Assembly (NCBI GenBank): GCA_958439205.1 | Contig: OY288189.1 | Coordinates: 1,186,001 to 1,250,000, forward strand | From: an uncultured Allorhizobium sp. | GTDB taxonomy: Bacteria; Pseudomonadota; Alphaproteobacteria; Rhizobiales; Rhizobiaceae | Length of the DNA stretch: 64,000 nt | Reading direction: 5' to 3' | Part shown: piece after piece, positions 35,104 to 44,196 of the stretch | Numbering within the stretch: the first letter of the stretch is position 1 | Layout: every line of letters starts with the position of its first letter | The notes under the pieces: generated by a model | What the model saw: the letters and a program-made list of their open reading frames with translations, nothing else | Told to the model about the DNA's origin: nothing | Database searches by the model: none | Program-made: the position numbers and the translations under genes

Positions 35104-38031
35104 TCACCAGCCGTCGGAAAGCACCTTTTCCAGCATTTCCGCGAAGAAGTCGGCGCTTTCCGGCGTCAGGCACAGCGGCGGCTTTATTTTCAAAACGTTA
35201 AGATGGTCGCCTGTCGGTTGCATGATGACGCCGAGATCAAGCAGCCGGTCGCAGATCGCGGCCGTTTCCTCGGTTGCCGGCTCCAGGGTCTCCCGGTCGC
35301 GGACGAATTCCAGGCCGAGATAGAGGCCCATGCCGTGGACAGCGCCGACAATCGGAAAGCGTTGGCCGAGCGCTTCGAGGCGGGCCTTGAGGTAATCGCC
35401 GACATCCCGGGCATTCGCTTGCAGGTTTTCGTCGCGCATGATGTCGAGCACAGTCATGCCGACCACGCAGCTGACGGGGCTGCCGCCTGAGGATGAGAAG
35501 AAGTAGCCCTCCTTCTCCAGGCTGTCGGCGATCTCACGGCGGGTGATCACGGCGCCCAGCGGCTGGCCGTTGCCCATGCCTTTGGCGACCGTGATGATGT
35601 CGGGAACGACGCCCTGCTGCTCGAAGCCCCAGAAGTGGTGACCGAGGCGCCCATAGCCGACCTGCACCTCATCTGCGATGCAAAGGCCGCCGCGTTCGCG
35701 CACCAGGGCGTAGACCTCCTGAAGGTAGCCAGAAGGCAGGGGAATGCCGCCGGCATTGCCGTAGACGCTTTCTGCGATGAAGCCGCCGAGATGCAGGCCA
35801 CGCGCCTCGATCTCTGCGATCTTCTCGACAACCGCCTGAACATAGCCTTGGGTCGATCCGTCGCCGCGATATTGGCCGCGATAGGTGTTCGGTGAAAGCA
35901 CCGGGTGAACCCAGTCGGGGCGCGTCTCCAGCGCGCGTGGATTGTCTGCGAGCGACGTGGAGACCGCGTCGCTTGCGACAGTCCAGCCGTGGTAGGCTTC
36001 CAGGAGGCTCAGGATATTGCGGTGGCCGCTATGGGCCCAGGCGAGACGCAGAGCCAGGTCGACGGCTTCCGAACCCGAATTCACCAGAAACACCGTGTCC
36101 AGGCCTTCCGGTGCCAGAGAGGCGAGCCGGTCGGAGAACTCGGCGACCGCTGCGTAATGGAAACGCGAATTGGTGTTGAGCATGGCCCATTGGCGCCCGA
36201 CTGCTTCCGCGAGGCGCAGATTGCCGTGACCGAGGATCGTGACGTTGTTGACCATGTCCAGATAGGCGCGGCCCTTGACGTCGAAGAGGTGTTCCTTCCA
36301 GCCGCGCTCGATCTGCGGCGGATCGGCATAGTAGTTTTTCTGAGGCTTGGCGAAGCTCTTGTGGCGTCGCTCCAGGAGGCTTTCGCTCTCCGGTGCCGGG
36401 GCATCGATGCCCACGCCGAGCAGGCGGGATGGAGACGGGCAGATCCGTCGCCAGATGGCGCTTTGCTGCGGTTTGGCAAAGAGCGGGGGAACCAGATCCG
36501 GATCGCGGCAAAGCTGGATGCGCAGGCCTCCGACGCCGCCGGCGGCCCCAGCAACCGGGCCGATCGCATCGCCGGCCTTGACGCTTGCTCCATCCTCCAG
36601 GCTGCAGTCGATGCCGTCGAGATGCAGGCAAAGGTCAGGCGTGGAGAGGATCAGGTGATGGCCGTCGAGCATAATGGTTGCATCGAAGGGTGCGAAGGCC
36701 TCCGTGCCTCCCGGCATGCACACGTCGATGTGAAGCGCGAAGGTTGCCGGTGGCGTCTGCGAGAGAGGCTTGGTGTAGGACAAGCGATGCTCGCCGTAGC
36801 GCGTTGAGGCAATGCCGGTCTCCATCGCGGCGCGGGCGAGAAGTTTCCAGTCGATCTCCTGATCGGCCCAGCTGTCGCGCGGCAGATCCGGACTTGTCAC
36901 CGTGAGGTCGGTCAGCCGGAAGTCCGCCGCGTTCAACGATGGCAGAAGAGCATGCGAGACCGTGACGTCCGGTGCTTCGGGAAGTGCGCCCGCAGCCTCG
37001 AGAATGGCGGCTTCCATCAGCGGATAGGGCACCGAGGTCGCGACCTCGAAGATCATTCGCTCGTGGTCGATATTGCCCAGAACATAGTCGTTGTCCGGAT
37101 CGATCGAGAGCTGCTGCTCGCTGCTGGCGACGAGAACGCCGGCCCTGGCGACAATCAGGGGCCAGAGTGCCTTCAGCTCCGCCTGGTTCAACGGATAGCG
37201 TGCGTGGAAGGCCTTGACGGCGGGCAGGATGAAGAAGGGGTCGCCATCGGCATGATGGAGCAGGGCGGCACAGGTGACGGCGAGGTCGGCCACCAGCCAG
37301 CCATAGAGGACATCGCCAAAGTCGATGACGCCATCTGGCATGAGCCGCCGCGAGGCATCGGGCGTCGCCACAACATTGTCGTCGGTGATGTCGTGGTGGA
37401 TCGCCTGGATGCGAAGTTCGGACGCGAGCGGCTGGAGGCGCTTTACAGCCATGATCATGGCCTTGGCGATCCGGTCCCGCTGCTTCTGGTCCGTCACGGA
37501 TTTGAGGAGATGCAGGGCGACGGGCCCGGCGCGACGCAGATCCCATTGCAGGTCGCGCTCCAGGCCTGCGTGACGTAAGTCCTTCAGTCCGGTTGCGACG
37601 CGCGCCACGATGTCGCCGAATGCAGCGACGACGTCTGGCGCGAGATATTTCTGGCGGGTCAGCGGCTGGCCGTCGAGGTAGGAGAGCAGCCGGATCCAGT
37701 AAAATTCCTCACCGAGCTCGATCTGCGGAATGTATTCACCCGTGAGGGCAGGGATCGGTTCGGGAATGCGCAAGCCGATATCGAGATTGCGCAGATGGTC
37801 CATCGCGCGGTTCTGGGCATCCAGTTCGTGCTGGGGATAGTCGGCGCGCGTGACCTTCAGGACGAGGCGCTCGTTGCCGGTATCGATGAGGAAGTTGCGA
37901 TCCTGCTGGCTGCCGAGTTCCCGGATCTCGCCGCTGAAGCCATAGAAGTCGTTGAAGATGATCTTGGCATCGGCCAGCGAGACGTTCGGGCGCGGCAGTT
38001 CTGTGCGCTGGAGCAGAGCCGAGTCGGCCAT
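35104..38031 (-). CDS. Three-domain fusion: APH-type kinase, M23-like domain, class III PLP aminotransferase/phospholyase
   Basis: 975 residues. Residues 1 to about 350 are a choline/hydroxylysine-kinase-type APH fold with HHDITDDN (212-219) and DFGD (237-240). Residues about 425-515 look like an M23/lipoyl-type beta barrel without an obvious zinc triad. Residues about 545-975 are a class III PLP enzyme: NSGSE (651-655), IADEVQVGYGRLG (785-797) and the Schiff-base Lys817 in TVAKGMG. In animals the kinase and PLP parts are separate enzymes, hydroxylysine kinase and phospholyase (AGPHD1/AGXT2L2) or the phosphoethanolamine lyase. The likely substrate is 5-hydroxylysine or ethanolamine. The nearby aminoadipate-semialdehyde dehydrogenase favours hydroxylysine. 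Confidence 0.82.
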   Translation of the reverse strand: MADSALLQRTELPRPNVSLADAKIIFNDFYGFSGEIRELGSQQDRNFLIDTGNERLVLKVTRADYPQHELDAQNRAMDHLRNLDIGLRIPEPIPALTGEYIPQIELGEEFYWIRLLSYLDGQPLTRQKYLAPDVVAAFGDIVARVATGLKDLRHAGLERDLQWDLRRAGPVALHLLKSVTDQKQRDRIAKAMIMAVKRLQPLASELRIQAIHHDITDDNVVATPDASRRLMPDGVIDFGDVLYGWLVADLAVTCAALLHHADGDPFFILPAVKAFHARYPLNQAELKALWPLIVARAGVLVASSEQQLSIDPDNDYVLGNIDHERMIFEVATSVPYPLMEAAILEAAGALPEAPDVTVSHALLPSLNAADFRLTDLTVTSPDLPRDSWADQEIDWKLLARAAMETGIASTRYGEHRLSYTKPLSQTPPATFALHIDVCMPGGTEAFAPFDATIMLDGHHLILSTPDLCLHLDGIDCSLEDGASVKAGDAIGPVAGAAGGVGGLRIQLCRDPDLVPPLFAKPQQSAIWRRICPSPSRLLGVGIDAPAPESESLLERRHKSFAKPQKNYYADPPQIERGWKEHLFDVKGRAYLDMVNNVTILGHGNLRLAEAVGRQWAMLNTNSRFHYAAVAEFSDRLASLAPEGLDTVFLVNSGSEAVDLALRLAWAHSGHRNILSLLEAYHGWTVASDAVSTSLADNPRALETRPDWVHPVLSPNTYRGQYRGDGSTQGYVQAVVEKIAEIEARGLHLGGFIAESVYGNAGGIPLPSGYLQEVYALVRERGGLCIADEVQVGYGRLGHHFWGFEQQGVVPDIITVAKGMGNGQPLGAVITRREIADSLEKEGYFFSSSGGSPVSCVVGMTVLDIMRDENLQANARDVGDYLKARLEALGQRFPIVGAVHGMGLYLGLEFVRDRETLEPATEETAAICDRLLDLGVIMQPTGDHLNVLKIKPPLCLTPESADFFAEMLEKVLSDGW

Positions 38032-38110
38032 ACATTTCCTCCCAGGGGAATCATGACGGGAGATTAGCAGAGCGTTGCTTGGCGTCTATCCCGCAGAGCC
38101 GTTGGAGGAA

Positions 38111-38140
38111 AAGACAAAGGGCGCCGTTTCCGACGCCCTT
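38111..38140 (-). terminator. Terminator after purU
   Basis: On the minus strand AAGGGCG, 10-base loop, CGCCCTT, then TGTCTTTTCC. It lies just beyond the purU stop. Confidence 0.7.
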
Positions 38141-38147
38141 GCGATCC

Positions 38148-39032
38148 TTAGCCCATGCGCTCGGAGGCGTAGGAGCCCGGGCTTGCCGGGAAGACGACCG
38201 TACGGTTGCCGTTGATGAACGTCCGGTGGTGGATATGGGCGTGGATGGCCCGCGCCAGCACCTGGCTTTCCACGTCGCGGCCAATCGAGACGTAATCGTC
38301 GGCCGATTGCGCATGGGTGATGCGGGCGACGTCCTGCTCAATGATCGGACCTTCGTCGAGATCGGCGGTGACATAATGGGCCGTCGCACCGATCAGCTTC
38401 ACGCCGCGCTCGAAGGCCTGCTTGTAAGGGTTTGCGCCCTTGAAGGAGGGCAGGAAGGAGTGATGGATGTTGATGATCTTGCCGGACATTTTCTGGCACA
38501 TCTGATCGGACAGGATCTGCATATAGCGAGCGAGCACGATCAGCTCGGTGCCGGTCTGCTCGACCAGGTCCATGATCCGGGCTTCGGCTTCAATCTTGTT
38601 CGCCTTGGTGACCGGGATGTGGTGGAAAGGGATGTCATGGTTCACGACGACCTTCTGATAGTCGAAGTGGTTGGAGACGACACCGACGATCTCGATCGGC
38701 AGCGCGCCGATCTTCCAGCGGTACAGCAGATCGTTCAGGCAGTGGCCGAAGCGCGAGACCATCAACAGCACCTTCATGCGCTTGGCGGCGTCATGCAGGT
38801 TCCAGTTCATGCCGAACTTCTCGGCGACGGGCAGGAAGCCCTTTTCGAGCTTGGCTTCATTGGCACCTTCCTCCGAGATGAAGGAGACGCGCATGAAAAA
38901 CTGGCCGGTGTGGAGGTCGTCGAACTGGGAGCTATCGACGATGTTGCAACCCTGCTCGGCAAGGTAACCCGAGATCGCAGCGACGATGCCGCGGGTCGAC
39001 TGGCAGGATACGGTCAATACATAGCTCGTCAT
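38148..39032 (-). CDS. purU: Formyltetrahydrofolate deformylase
   Basis: 294 residues from ATG 39032 (MTSYVLTVSCQSTRGIV), an ACT-domain start; upstream frames are rejected. N-terminal ACT domain (about 1-85) and a formyltransferase-like catalytic domain (85-285) with the PurU-type NHD, LARYMQILS and NIHHSFLPSFKGANPY segments holding the catalytic Asn/His/Asp set. Hydrolyses 10-formyl-THF to formate and THF, balancing one-carbon units for purine synthesis. Monocistronic. Confidence 0.93.
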   Translation of the reverse strand: MTSYVLTVSCQSTRGIVAAISGYLAEQGCNIVDSSQFDDLHTGQFFMRVSFISEEGANEAKLEKGFLPVAEKFGMNWNLHDAAKRMKVLLMVSRFGHCLNDLLYRWKIGALPIEIVGVVSNHFDYQKVVVNHDIPFHHIPVTKANKIEAEARIMDLVEQTGTELIVLARYMQILSDQMCQKMSGKIINIHHSFLPSFKGANPYKQAFERGVKLIGATAHYVTADLDEGPIIEQDVARITHAQSADDYVSIGRDVESQVLARAIHAHIHHRTFINGNRTVVFPASPGSYASERMG

Positions 39033-39377
39033 CGGTTCTCTCATCTCCTCGGCGTGGCGCGGGCGCCGTGTCTCTAGCGCATGTCCGGCACGATCGGAAG
39101 CGTGCAGCATCGCTGATTGTTATCGTCCTCCAAAGGCGGTCGGCATTCGTCGATGCGAGCCCCTTCCTTTGCGATGGCCAGAGATTAGGGCAGGAAAAGC
39201 AAAACCTCGTTCCCATTGCGTCTTTCGAAGGCGCATCTTCGCCGTCGCCATGTGGCCGGTGCAGAAATCGTCAGGCGTGCCCACGAGCCAGAACGGTTGT
39301 GAAAACGTGACCTTAACGGTTTTCCGTTAGGCAGAGCGCATGAAATCGACCGTTGCTACCCAGAATGAAGGTGCGGC
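39033..39377. other. Intergenic region, 345 bp, between divergent purU and GT4 genes
   Basis: No credible gene. A perfect dyad TAACGG-TTTT-CCGTTA at 39314-39329 lies 48 bp before the glycosyltransferase start and could be an operator or hairpin. Promoters for both directions must lie here but no strong sigma-70 boxes are obvious. Confidence 0.5.
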
Positions 39378-40562
39378 ATGGAAAGCATGAACGCGTCACG
39401 GCCGAGGAGCGTCCCAGGTTTCGGCAGGGGAACGCGGATCGTGCAGATCGTGCGTCAATACACGCCGAGCCGGGGTGGTCTCGAAGACGTTGTGTCCAAT
39501 CTGAGCCGTTCACTGGTCGATCGCGGTTTTGCGGTGCGGGTGGTGACGCTCGACCGGTTGTTTCAAGCGCCTGATGTCGCATTGCCCACGTCCGAGATCA
39601 TCGACGGTGTGGAGGTGCTGCGTATCCCCTGGCATGGCAGCAGCCGGTATCCGGTGGCGCCCGAAGTGTTTCGACACATTGCCGATGCGGATCTCGTGCA
39701 TGTGCATGGCATCGACTTCTTCTACGATGCCCTCGCCTGGTCGCGTCTGTTTCACCGCAAGCCGCTTGTCGCCACCACGCATGGCGGCTTTTTCCATACG
39801 AAGAATTACGCGGCGATCAAGAAGCTCTGGTTTGGGACGGCAACGCGTGCCTCGGGGTGGGGATATGACGCGCTCGTCTGTTGCAGCCAGTCTGATCTGC
39901 GGATGTTCGAGCCGATTGCCGGCGCTAAAGTGCGCCTGATCGAAAACGGCGTGGATATCGGAAAATTTGCAGGGCTCGCCAGCGAAGCGCCGGTGCGCCG
40001 GATGGTGACGATCGGGCGGTTCTCGGTAAACAAACGGCTCGACCGCCTGATCGAGGCCATGGCTGCTCTCAGAGACTTGGCGCCGGGCTGGCAGCTCGAC
40101 ATTATCGGCTCTCCTTCTGACCAGACAGAAGCGGACCTGCGTGAGGCGATTGCGGCACGGGGGCTTGAGAATGTCATCCGTCTGCATGTTGGCATTAGCA
40201 ATGATGACGTGCGCAAAGTCCTGGCGCGGTCTTCGCTTTTTGTCTCGGCCTCGGAGTACGAGGGGTTCGGCCTCGTCGCCGTCGAAGCGATGAGCGCCGG
40301 GCTGGTGCCTGTGCTTCACGGCAACGAAGCCTATCAGGCACTCGCTGCCCGCCATCAGGGCGTTGTCGTCACCGACTTCTCCCGCTCCGAGCTTGCCGCG
40401 TCAGCCATTGAAGCGGCGTTCCAGCGTCTATCAAGCTCTCCTGCGCTTCGATCGCAAATGATTTCGGGAACGCTCCAGCACGGTTGGGACGGGGTTTGCG
40501 ATCAGCATGTTGCTCTTTATCGCGAGGTTCTCGGACCGAAGCTGCAGGAGGCGTTTGCGTGA
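39378..40562 (+). CDS. Family 4 glycosyltransferase
   Basis: 394 residues, GT-B fold, no signal peptide or strong membrane segment. N-terminal RIVQIVRQYTPSRGGLEDVVSNL is the acceptor-side start of GT4 enzymes, and the C-terminal ASEYEGFGLVAVEAMSAGLVPV is the nucleotide-sugar EX7E motif. Sugar and acceptor are unknown. Its stop overlaps the start of the next glycosyltransferase by one base (TGATG), so the two act in sequence, probably building a surface polysaccharide or glycolipid. Confidence 0.87.
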   Translation: MESMNASRPRSVPGFGRGTRIVQIVRQYTPSRGGLEDVVSNLSRSLVDRGFAVRVVTLDRLFQAPDVALPTSEIIDGVEVLRIPWHGSSRYPVAPEVFRHIADADLVHVHGIDFFYDALAWSRLFHRKPLVATTHGGFFHTKNYAAIKKLWFGTATRASGWGYDALVCCSQSDLRMFEPIAGAKVRLIENGVDIGKFAGLASEAPVRRMVTIGRFSVNKRLDRLIEAMAALRDLAPGWQLDIIGSPSDQTEADLREAIAARGLENVIRLHVGISNDDVRKVLARSSLFVSASEYEGFGLVAVEAMSAGLVPVLHGNEAYQALAARHQGVVVTDFSRSELAASAIEAAFQRLSSSPALRSQMISGTLQHGWDGVCDQHVALYREVLGPKLQEAFA

Positions 40563-41683
40563 TGAAGTCCTCGTCCAAGCGGATACTGGTCGTTTCAGGC
40601 CATCACTTTGCTGATGCGCCGCGGCGCGTCGACCTTCACTTCATGTCGGATCAGCTGCGCGCTGAAGGTGCAGCCGTCGATTTCCTGATCTGCCGTTTAA
40701 GCCCGATCAGCCGCTTCATTCGTGACGGCCGCTACAAGCATGCGCTGACGCGCCCTATCAACACCTGGTTTCGCCTTGACGAGCGGCTCGAGGAGTTCGT
40801 CTGGTTTGCGCCGTTGCATCCGGTCAACCTGCGCTTCGGCTGGCTCAACGCGATGGTCTCGCCGATCTATCGGCGATACGGGCACTTTCTGCCAAAGGCG
40901 GTCATCGATCGCCTTTCCGACTATTCCCACATCGTCATCGAAAGCGGGCCTTCACCACTGCTGACGCGGTATCTGCGCCAGCATGCGCCAAAAGCCAAGT
41001 TCATCTACCATGCCGCAGATCGGCTGGAGACGATCCGGGTACATCCCTGCGTGATCGAAGAGCTGAACAGGACACTGCCGCTCTATGACCGGATCCGGAT
41101 CATGGCGGAGGCCATGCGGGCCGATTTTGCCTCCCAGGATCGTGTCGTCTTCGTGCCGCATGGGATCAGCAAAACGCTGTTCGATGAGGCGGCCGTCAGT
41201 CCCTATCAGGGTGATCGTCACGCCATCAGCGTCGGTGACATGATGTTCGACGCCGGTCTCATCGAGACGCTGGCTGTCGCCAATCCGGACTGGACCTTCC
41301 ATCTCTTCGGCAAAAAGGCGCAACCGCTGCAGCCTCGGGGCAATATCGTGGTGCATGGGGAAGTTTCATTTGCGACGATCGTCCCCTTCATCAAGTTCGC
41401 CGATGTCGGGATTGCGCCCTATCGGCCGGGCGCCGGTGCGGACTATCTCAGTCAGTCCAGCCTGAAGATGATCCAGTACAGCTACTGCCATCTGCCGATC
41501 GTGGCGCCGCGTTTTGCAGCCGCCGGTCGCGACAATGTGTGTGCCTACGAACCTGATGATCCGGCCTCAATGCGGGAGGCCTTCGAACGCGCAAAGGTCA
41601 TGGACCATTTGTCCATCGATACGTCCGACATTCTGACGTGGGAAGAAGTGGTCGCACAGCTTTTCCACGCTACCGACGCATGA
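40562..41683 (+). CDS. GumK-like glycosyltransferase
   Basis: 373 residues, chosen to start at 40562 (MKSSSKRILVVSGHHF) overlapping the upstream gene. The sequence resembles the GT70 GumK glucuronosyltransferase of xanthan synthesis, with SGHHFADAPRRVDLHFM, YHAADRLE, and a C-terminal IAPYRPGAGADYLSQSSLKMIQY nucleotide-sugar region. GumK adds glucuronate to a lipid-linked oligosaccharide. Whether the donor is UDP-glucuronate here is untested. It converges on the GH2 gene. Confidence 0.78.
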   Translation: MKSSSKRILVVSGHHFADAPRRVDLHFMSDQLRAEGAAVDFLICRLSPISRFIRDGRYKHALTRPINTWFRLDERLEEFVWFAPLHPVNLRFGWLNAMVSPIYRRYGHFLPKAVIDRLSDYSHIVIESGPSPLLTRYLRQHAPKAKFIYHAADRLETIRVHPCVIEELNRTLPLYDRIRIMAEAMRADFASQDRVVFVPHGISKTLFDEAAVSPYQGDRHAISVGDMMFDAGLIETLAVANPDWTFHLFGKKAQPLQPRGNIVVHGEVSFATIVPFIKFADVGIAPYRPGAGADYLSQSSLKMIQYSYCHLPIVAPRFAAAGRDNVCAYEPDDPASMREAFERAKVMDHLSIDTSDILTWEEVVAQLFHATDA

Positions 41684-41717
41684 TTTTTGCGTAGAACGCG
41701 CAGGCTGCGAGGCCCGT

Positions 41718-44186
41718 TCAAGACAGTGTCAGGATCGAGTGGCTGCCGAGATGGCGGAGTGTGCCCTCAGGCCGCCGGGACTGATCGGCACCCTCGCGTG
41801 GATGGAGCCTGATACGCTTCGTGCGTCCGGGCGCCAGGTGGAACCAGTCGTCCTCGGGGCGGAAATGCTCGAAATCGAGGTGCAGGGATTGGGCAAACTG
41901 GTTCGTTGTCAGGCCAATCCACCAGACGCCATCGATCCGATGAAAGTCGTGTTCGATGCGGGCTGCATGCCTCGCCGCATGGCGCCCGAGCGGAAAATGG
42001 AAGGCTTCCGAAACGACCGATCCCTCACTGTCGATCAATCTTGCCACGGTCACGTCGTGTGATGGTGCGCCAAAGCGATAGGCATAAGTCGTGTCGAAGA
42101 ATGCCCCGAACAGATCGGTGGCTGCGATCAGATGGGCCGATCGCCCGTCCAGTGACATCGCCCGGCTTGCCGATATCACCGGCTGAGCGCCGTCGCGCAG
42201 GCATGCAATCTCGAGCGTCACGCTTCGGCTTGCTGCGGTCTCGTTGATGACGTGGATATCAAGCCCGTTGGTTCCTTCGTCGGTCAGGAGCACCTGGATC
42301 GGGCGGAAGGCACGCTTCAAGGCATACCAGACGGATTTCGGCTCTCCCGTTGCATCGATCACGCCCCAGCCGGGGCCGGCTTGAAGGTCCTGGAAAGTCC
42401 AGGTGATCGCGCCGCGGCAGGATGATCCAGTTCTGCGCCATTCGGCATAGGTCTCGGTGACGACCTCCGCCGTCGTGGTACGGGCGTGGTCGAGATAGGC
42501 GGCCGGATCTTCCCGGCGCAGTCGCGCGGGTTCGACGGCATAGAGTTCGCCGAGGTAATGGTCGCGCACATCCTCGAAGTCCCAGGACGCCCCGCGATCA
42601 CGGGGGACGCGCGCTTTCCATCTGGGATCATGGACCGGGGATACTGGCAGATGAGCGTCGAGAGTGCGCTGCTGCGGAACATGCGCAAAGGCAAGGCACT
42701 CGGCGGCGAAGCGGACATTGGCGCGTCGGGCGTCTTCGAGGGGGCGCTGGTAGGCGCCAACGCCGTAGTAGTGGGTGACGCCCTCATTCGGAGCGAATGG
42801 CATGCTGCCGCCATAGGGTGAGTTCGGGACGTAGGCCACGTCCGGGCGGTAGTCTTTGACGAGCTGAGCCAACGTCTCGGTGAAGAACGCGCCTTTCCAT
42901 ATGCGGTCCGGAAGCCCGAGCATGGCACCCTGCTGGAAGACTTCGCTGCCTCCAGCGACAACGACCAGCGAGGGGTGGCCCTGAAGCTCGCCGAGGAGGC
43001 TTGCCACTTCGGTCTTTGCGCGCATGGCGAAGGCTTCGTCGGCGAAGGGATAGTCGAAATTTGCAAACATCAGGTCCTGCCAGACCATGATGCCCAGTCG
43101 GTCGCAAAGGCCTAAGAAGTCTGCACTCTCATAGGTCATGGTTCCGCCGATGCGGATCATGTTCATGTTGGCTTCGGCGGCCAAAGCGAGCCAAGGCGCA
43201 TAGGCTTCGGCGGAGCCCGACAGTCGCAGAAGGTCGGCGCTGGTCCAGACGGAGCCGCGGCAGAAGACCGGCACACCGTTGACCTTGAGCCCGAAGCCCT
43301 TGCCGTCTTCGTCGTGGTCAACCTCGATCCGCCGAAAGCCGACAAGTCTGAGGGGGTGGATGCGTCCGTCTATCGCCAGCGTCACATCGTGGAGTGTGGG
43401 CTCGCCATGGGTTCTCGGCCACCAGGCGGCCACGGCAGGCAGTTCAAGGCGCGCCGTCATGCGCCCGTCTGGCTTCCTCTCGAGCTGGGCCGTGCGCCCA
43501 CAGCAGAGGATCGCCATCTCTGCGCCCGTCTGTTCCTGCAGTTCGACCGTCAGGTGTCCGGTGCCGAAATCGTCGAGATCGGCTCGAATGCGAAGACCGG
43601 AGATCGCGTCGCGTGACGGGCGAATGAGCGAAATCGGCCGGTAGGGGCCGACGGGATGGATCTCGGGACACCAGCCTGGCATGTGGCCGAGCAGGGTGGT
43701 GCGCACGAGACGCAGTCCCTGATGATCCATCATCTGTGGGCGCCAGCGTGCCCTTGGGCCCTTCTGGTCAAGATGGGGCTGTAACGCGCGAAAACAGATC
43801 GCCAGTTCGTCGTCGCCTGCGAGGTCGAGCGAGAGATCGAAGGGTTCGAACATGCTGACGCTTGCGTGACGCAATGCGCCATTGACGAAGACGTCTGCAA
43901 TGGTCGCCAGACCTTCGAAGCGCAGGATTGCAGAGCCGGGCGTTTCCCCTGCCAGAGAGCGCAGATACCAGACATCCTTGTCATGCAGGGGGCTTGGATT
44001 GGCCGGATCGTAAAGGCCCGCATCGGTCAGTGCGCCGGCGGCCGTTCCTGGCACGGAAGCACGAATATGGAATGCGGCGCGGGGAAGGTCTGATGGGACA
44101 GCGTAACGTCCCGCTTCCGTCACCATGAGGGTCCAGCCGTGCTCCAGAGGACGTGTATCCGCCCCCAGATAGATCGTCCCCGTCAT
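41718..44186 (-). CDS. GH2-family (beta-mannosidase-like) glycoside hydrolase
   Basis: 822 residues, no signal peptide, with the GH2 order of jelly roll, Ig-like and TIM barrel. VWYLRSL and FEGLATIADVFVNG mark the sugar-binding domain. In the barrel the acid/base position reads VVVAGGSEVFQQG and the nucleophile position RFAAECLAFAHVP, rather than canonical NE and SEFG, so catalytic detail is unusual. It is the last gene of the carrier-protein operon, 10 bp after DUF1839. Lack of a signal peptide suggests it acts in the cytoplasm on an intermediate. Confidence 0.8.
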   Translation of the reverse strand: MTGTIYLGADTRPLEHGWTLMVTEAGRYAVPSDLPRAAFHIRASVPGTAAGALTDAGLYDPANPSPLHDKDVWYLRSLAGETPGSAILRFEGLATIADVFVNGALRHASVSMFEPFDLSLDLAGDDELAICFRALQPHLDQKGPRARWRPQMMDHQGLRLVRTTLLGHMPGWCPEIHPVGPYRPISLIRPSRDAISGLRIRADLDDFGTGHLTVELQEQTGAEMAILCCGRTAQLERKPDGRMTARLELPAVAAWWPRTHGEPTLHDVTLAIDGRIHPLRLVGFRRIEVDHDEDGKGFGLKVNGVPVFCRGSVWTSADLLRLSGSAEAYAPWLALAAEANMNMIRIGGTMTYESADFLGLCDRLGIMVWQDLMFANFDYPFADEAFAMRAKTEVASLLGELQGHPSLVVVAGGSEVFQQGAMLGLPDRIWKGAFFTETLAQLVKDYRPDVAYVPNSPYGGSMPFAPNEGVTHYYGVGAYQRPLEDARRANVRFAAECLAFAHVPQQRTLDAHLPVSPVHDPRWKARVPRDRGASWDFEDVRDHYLGELYAVEPARLRREDPAAYLDHARTTTAEVVTETYAEWRRTGSSCRGAITWTFQDLQAGPGWGVIDATGEPKSVWYALKRAFRPIQVLLTDEGTNGLDIHVINETAASRSVTLEIACLRDGAQPVISASRAMSLDGRSAHLIAATDLFGAFFDTTYAYRFGAPSHDVTVARLIDSEGSVVSEAFHFPLGRHAARHAARIEHDFHRIDGVWWIGLTTNQFAQSLHLDFEHFRPEDDWFHLAPGRTKRIRLHPREGADQSRRPEGTLRHLGSHSILTLS

Positions 44187-44196
44187 GTCTCAGTCC

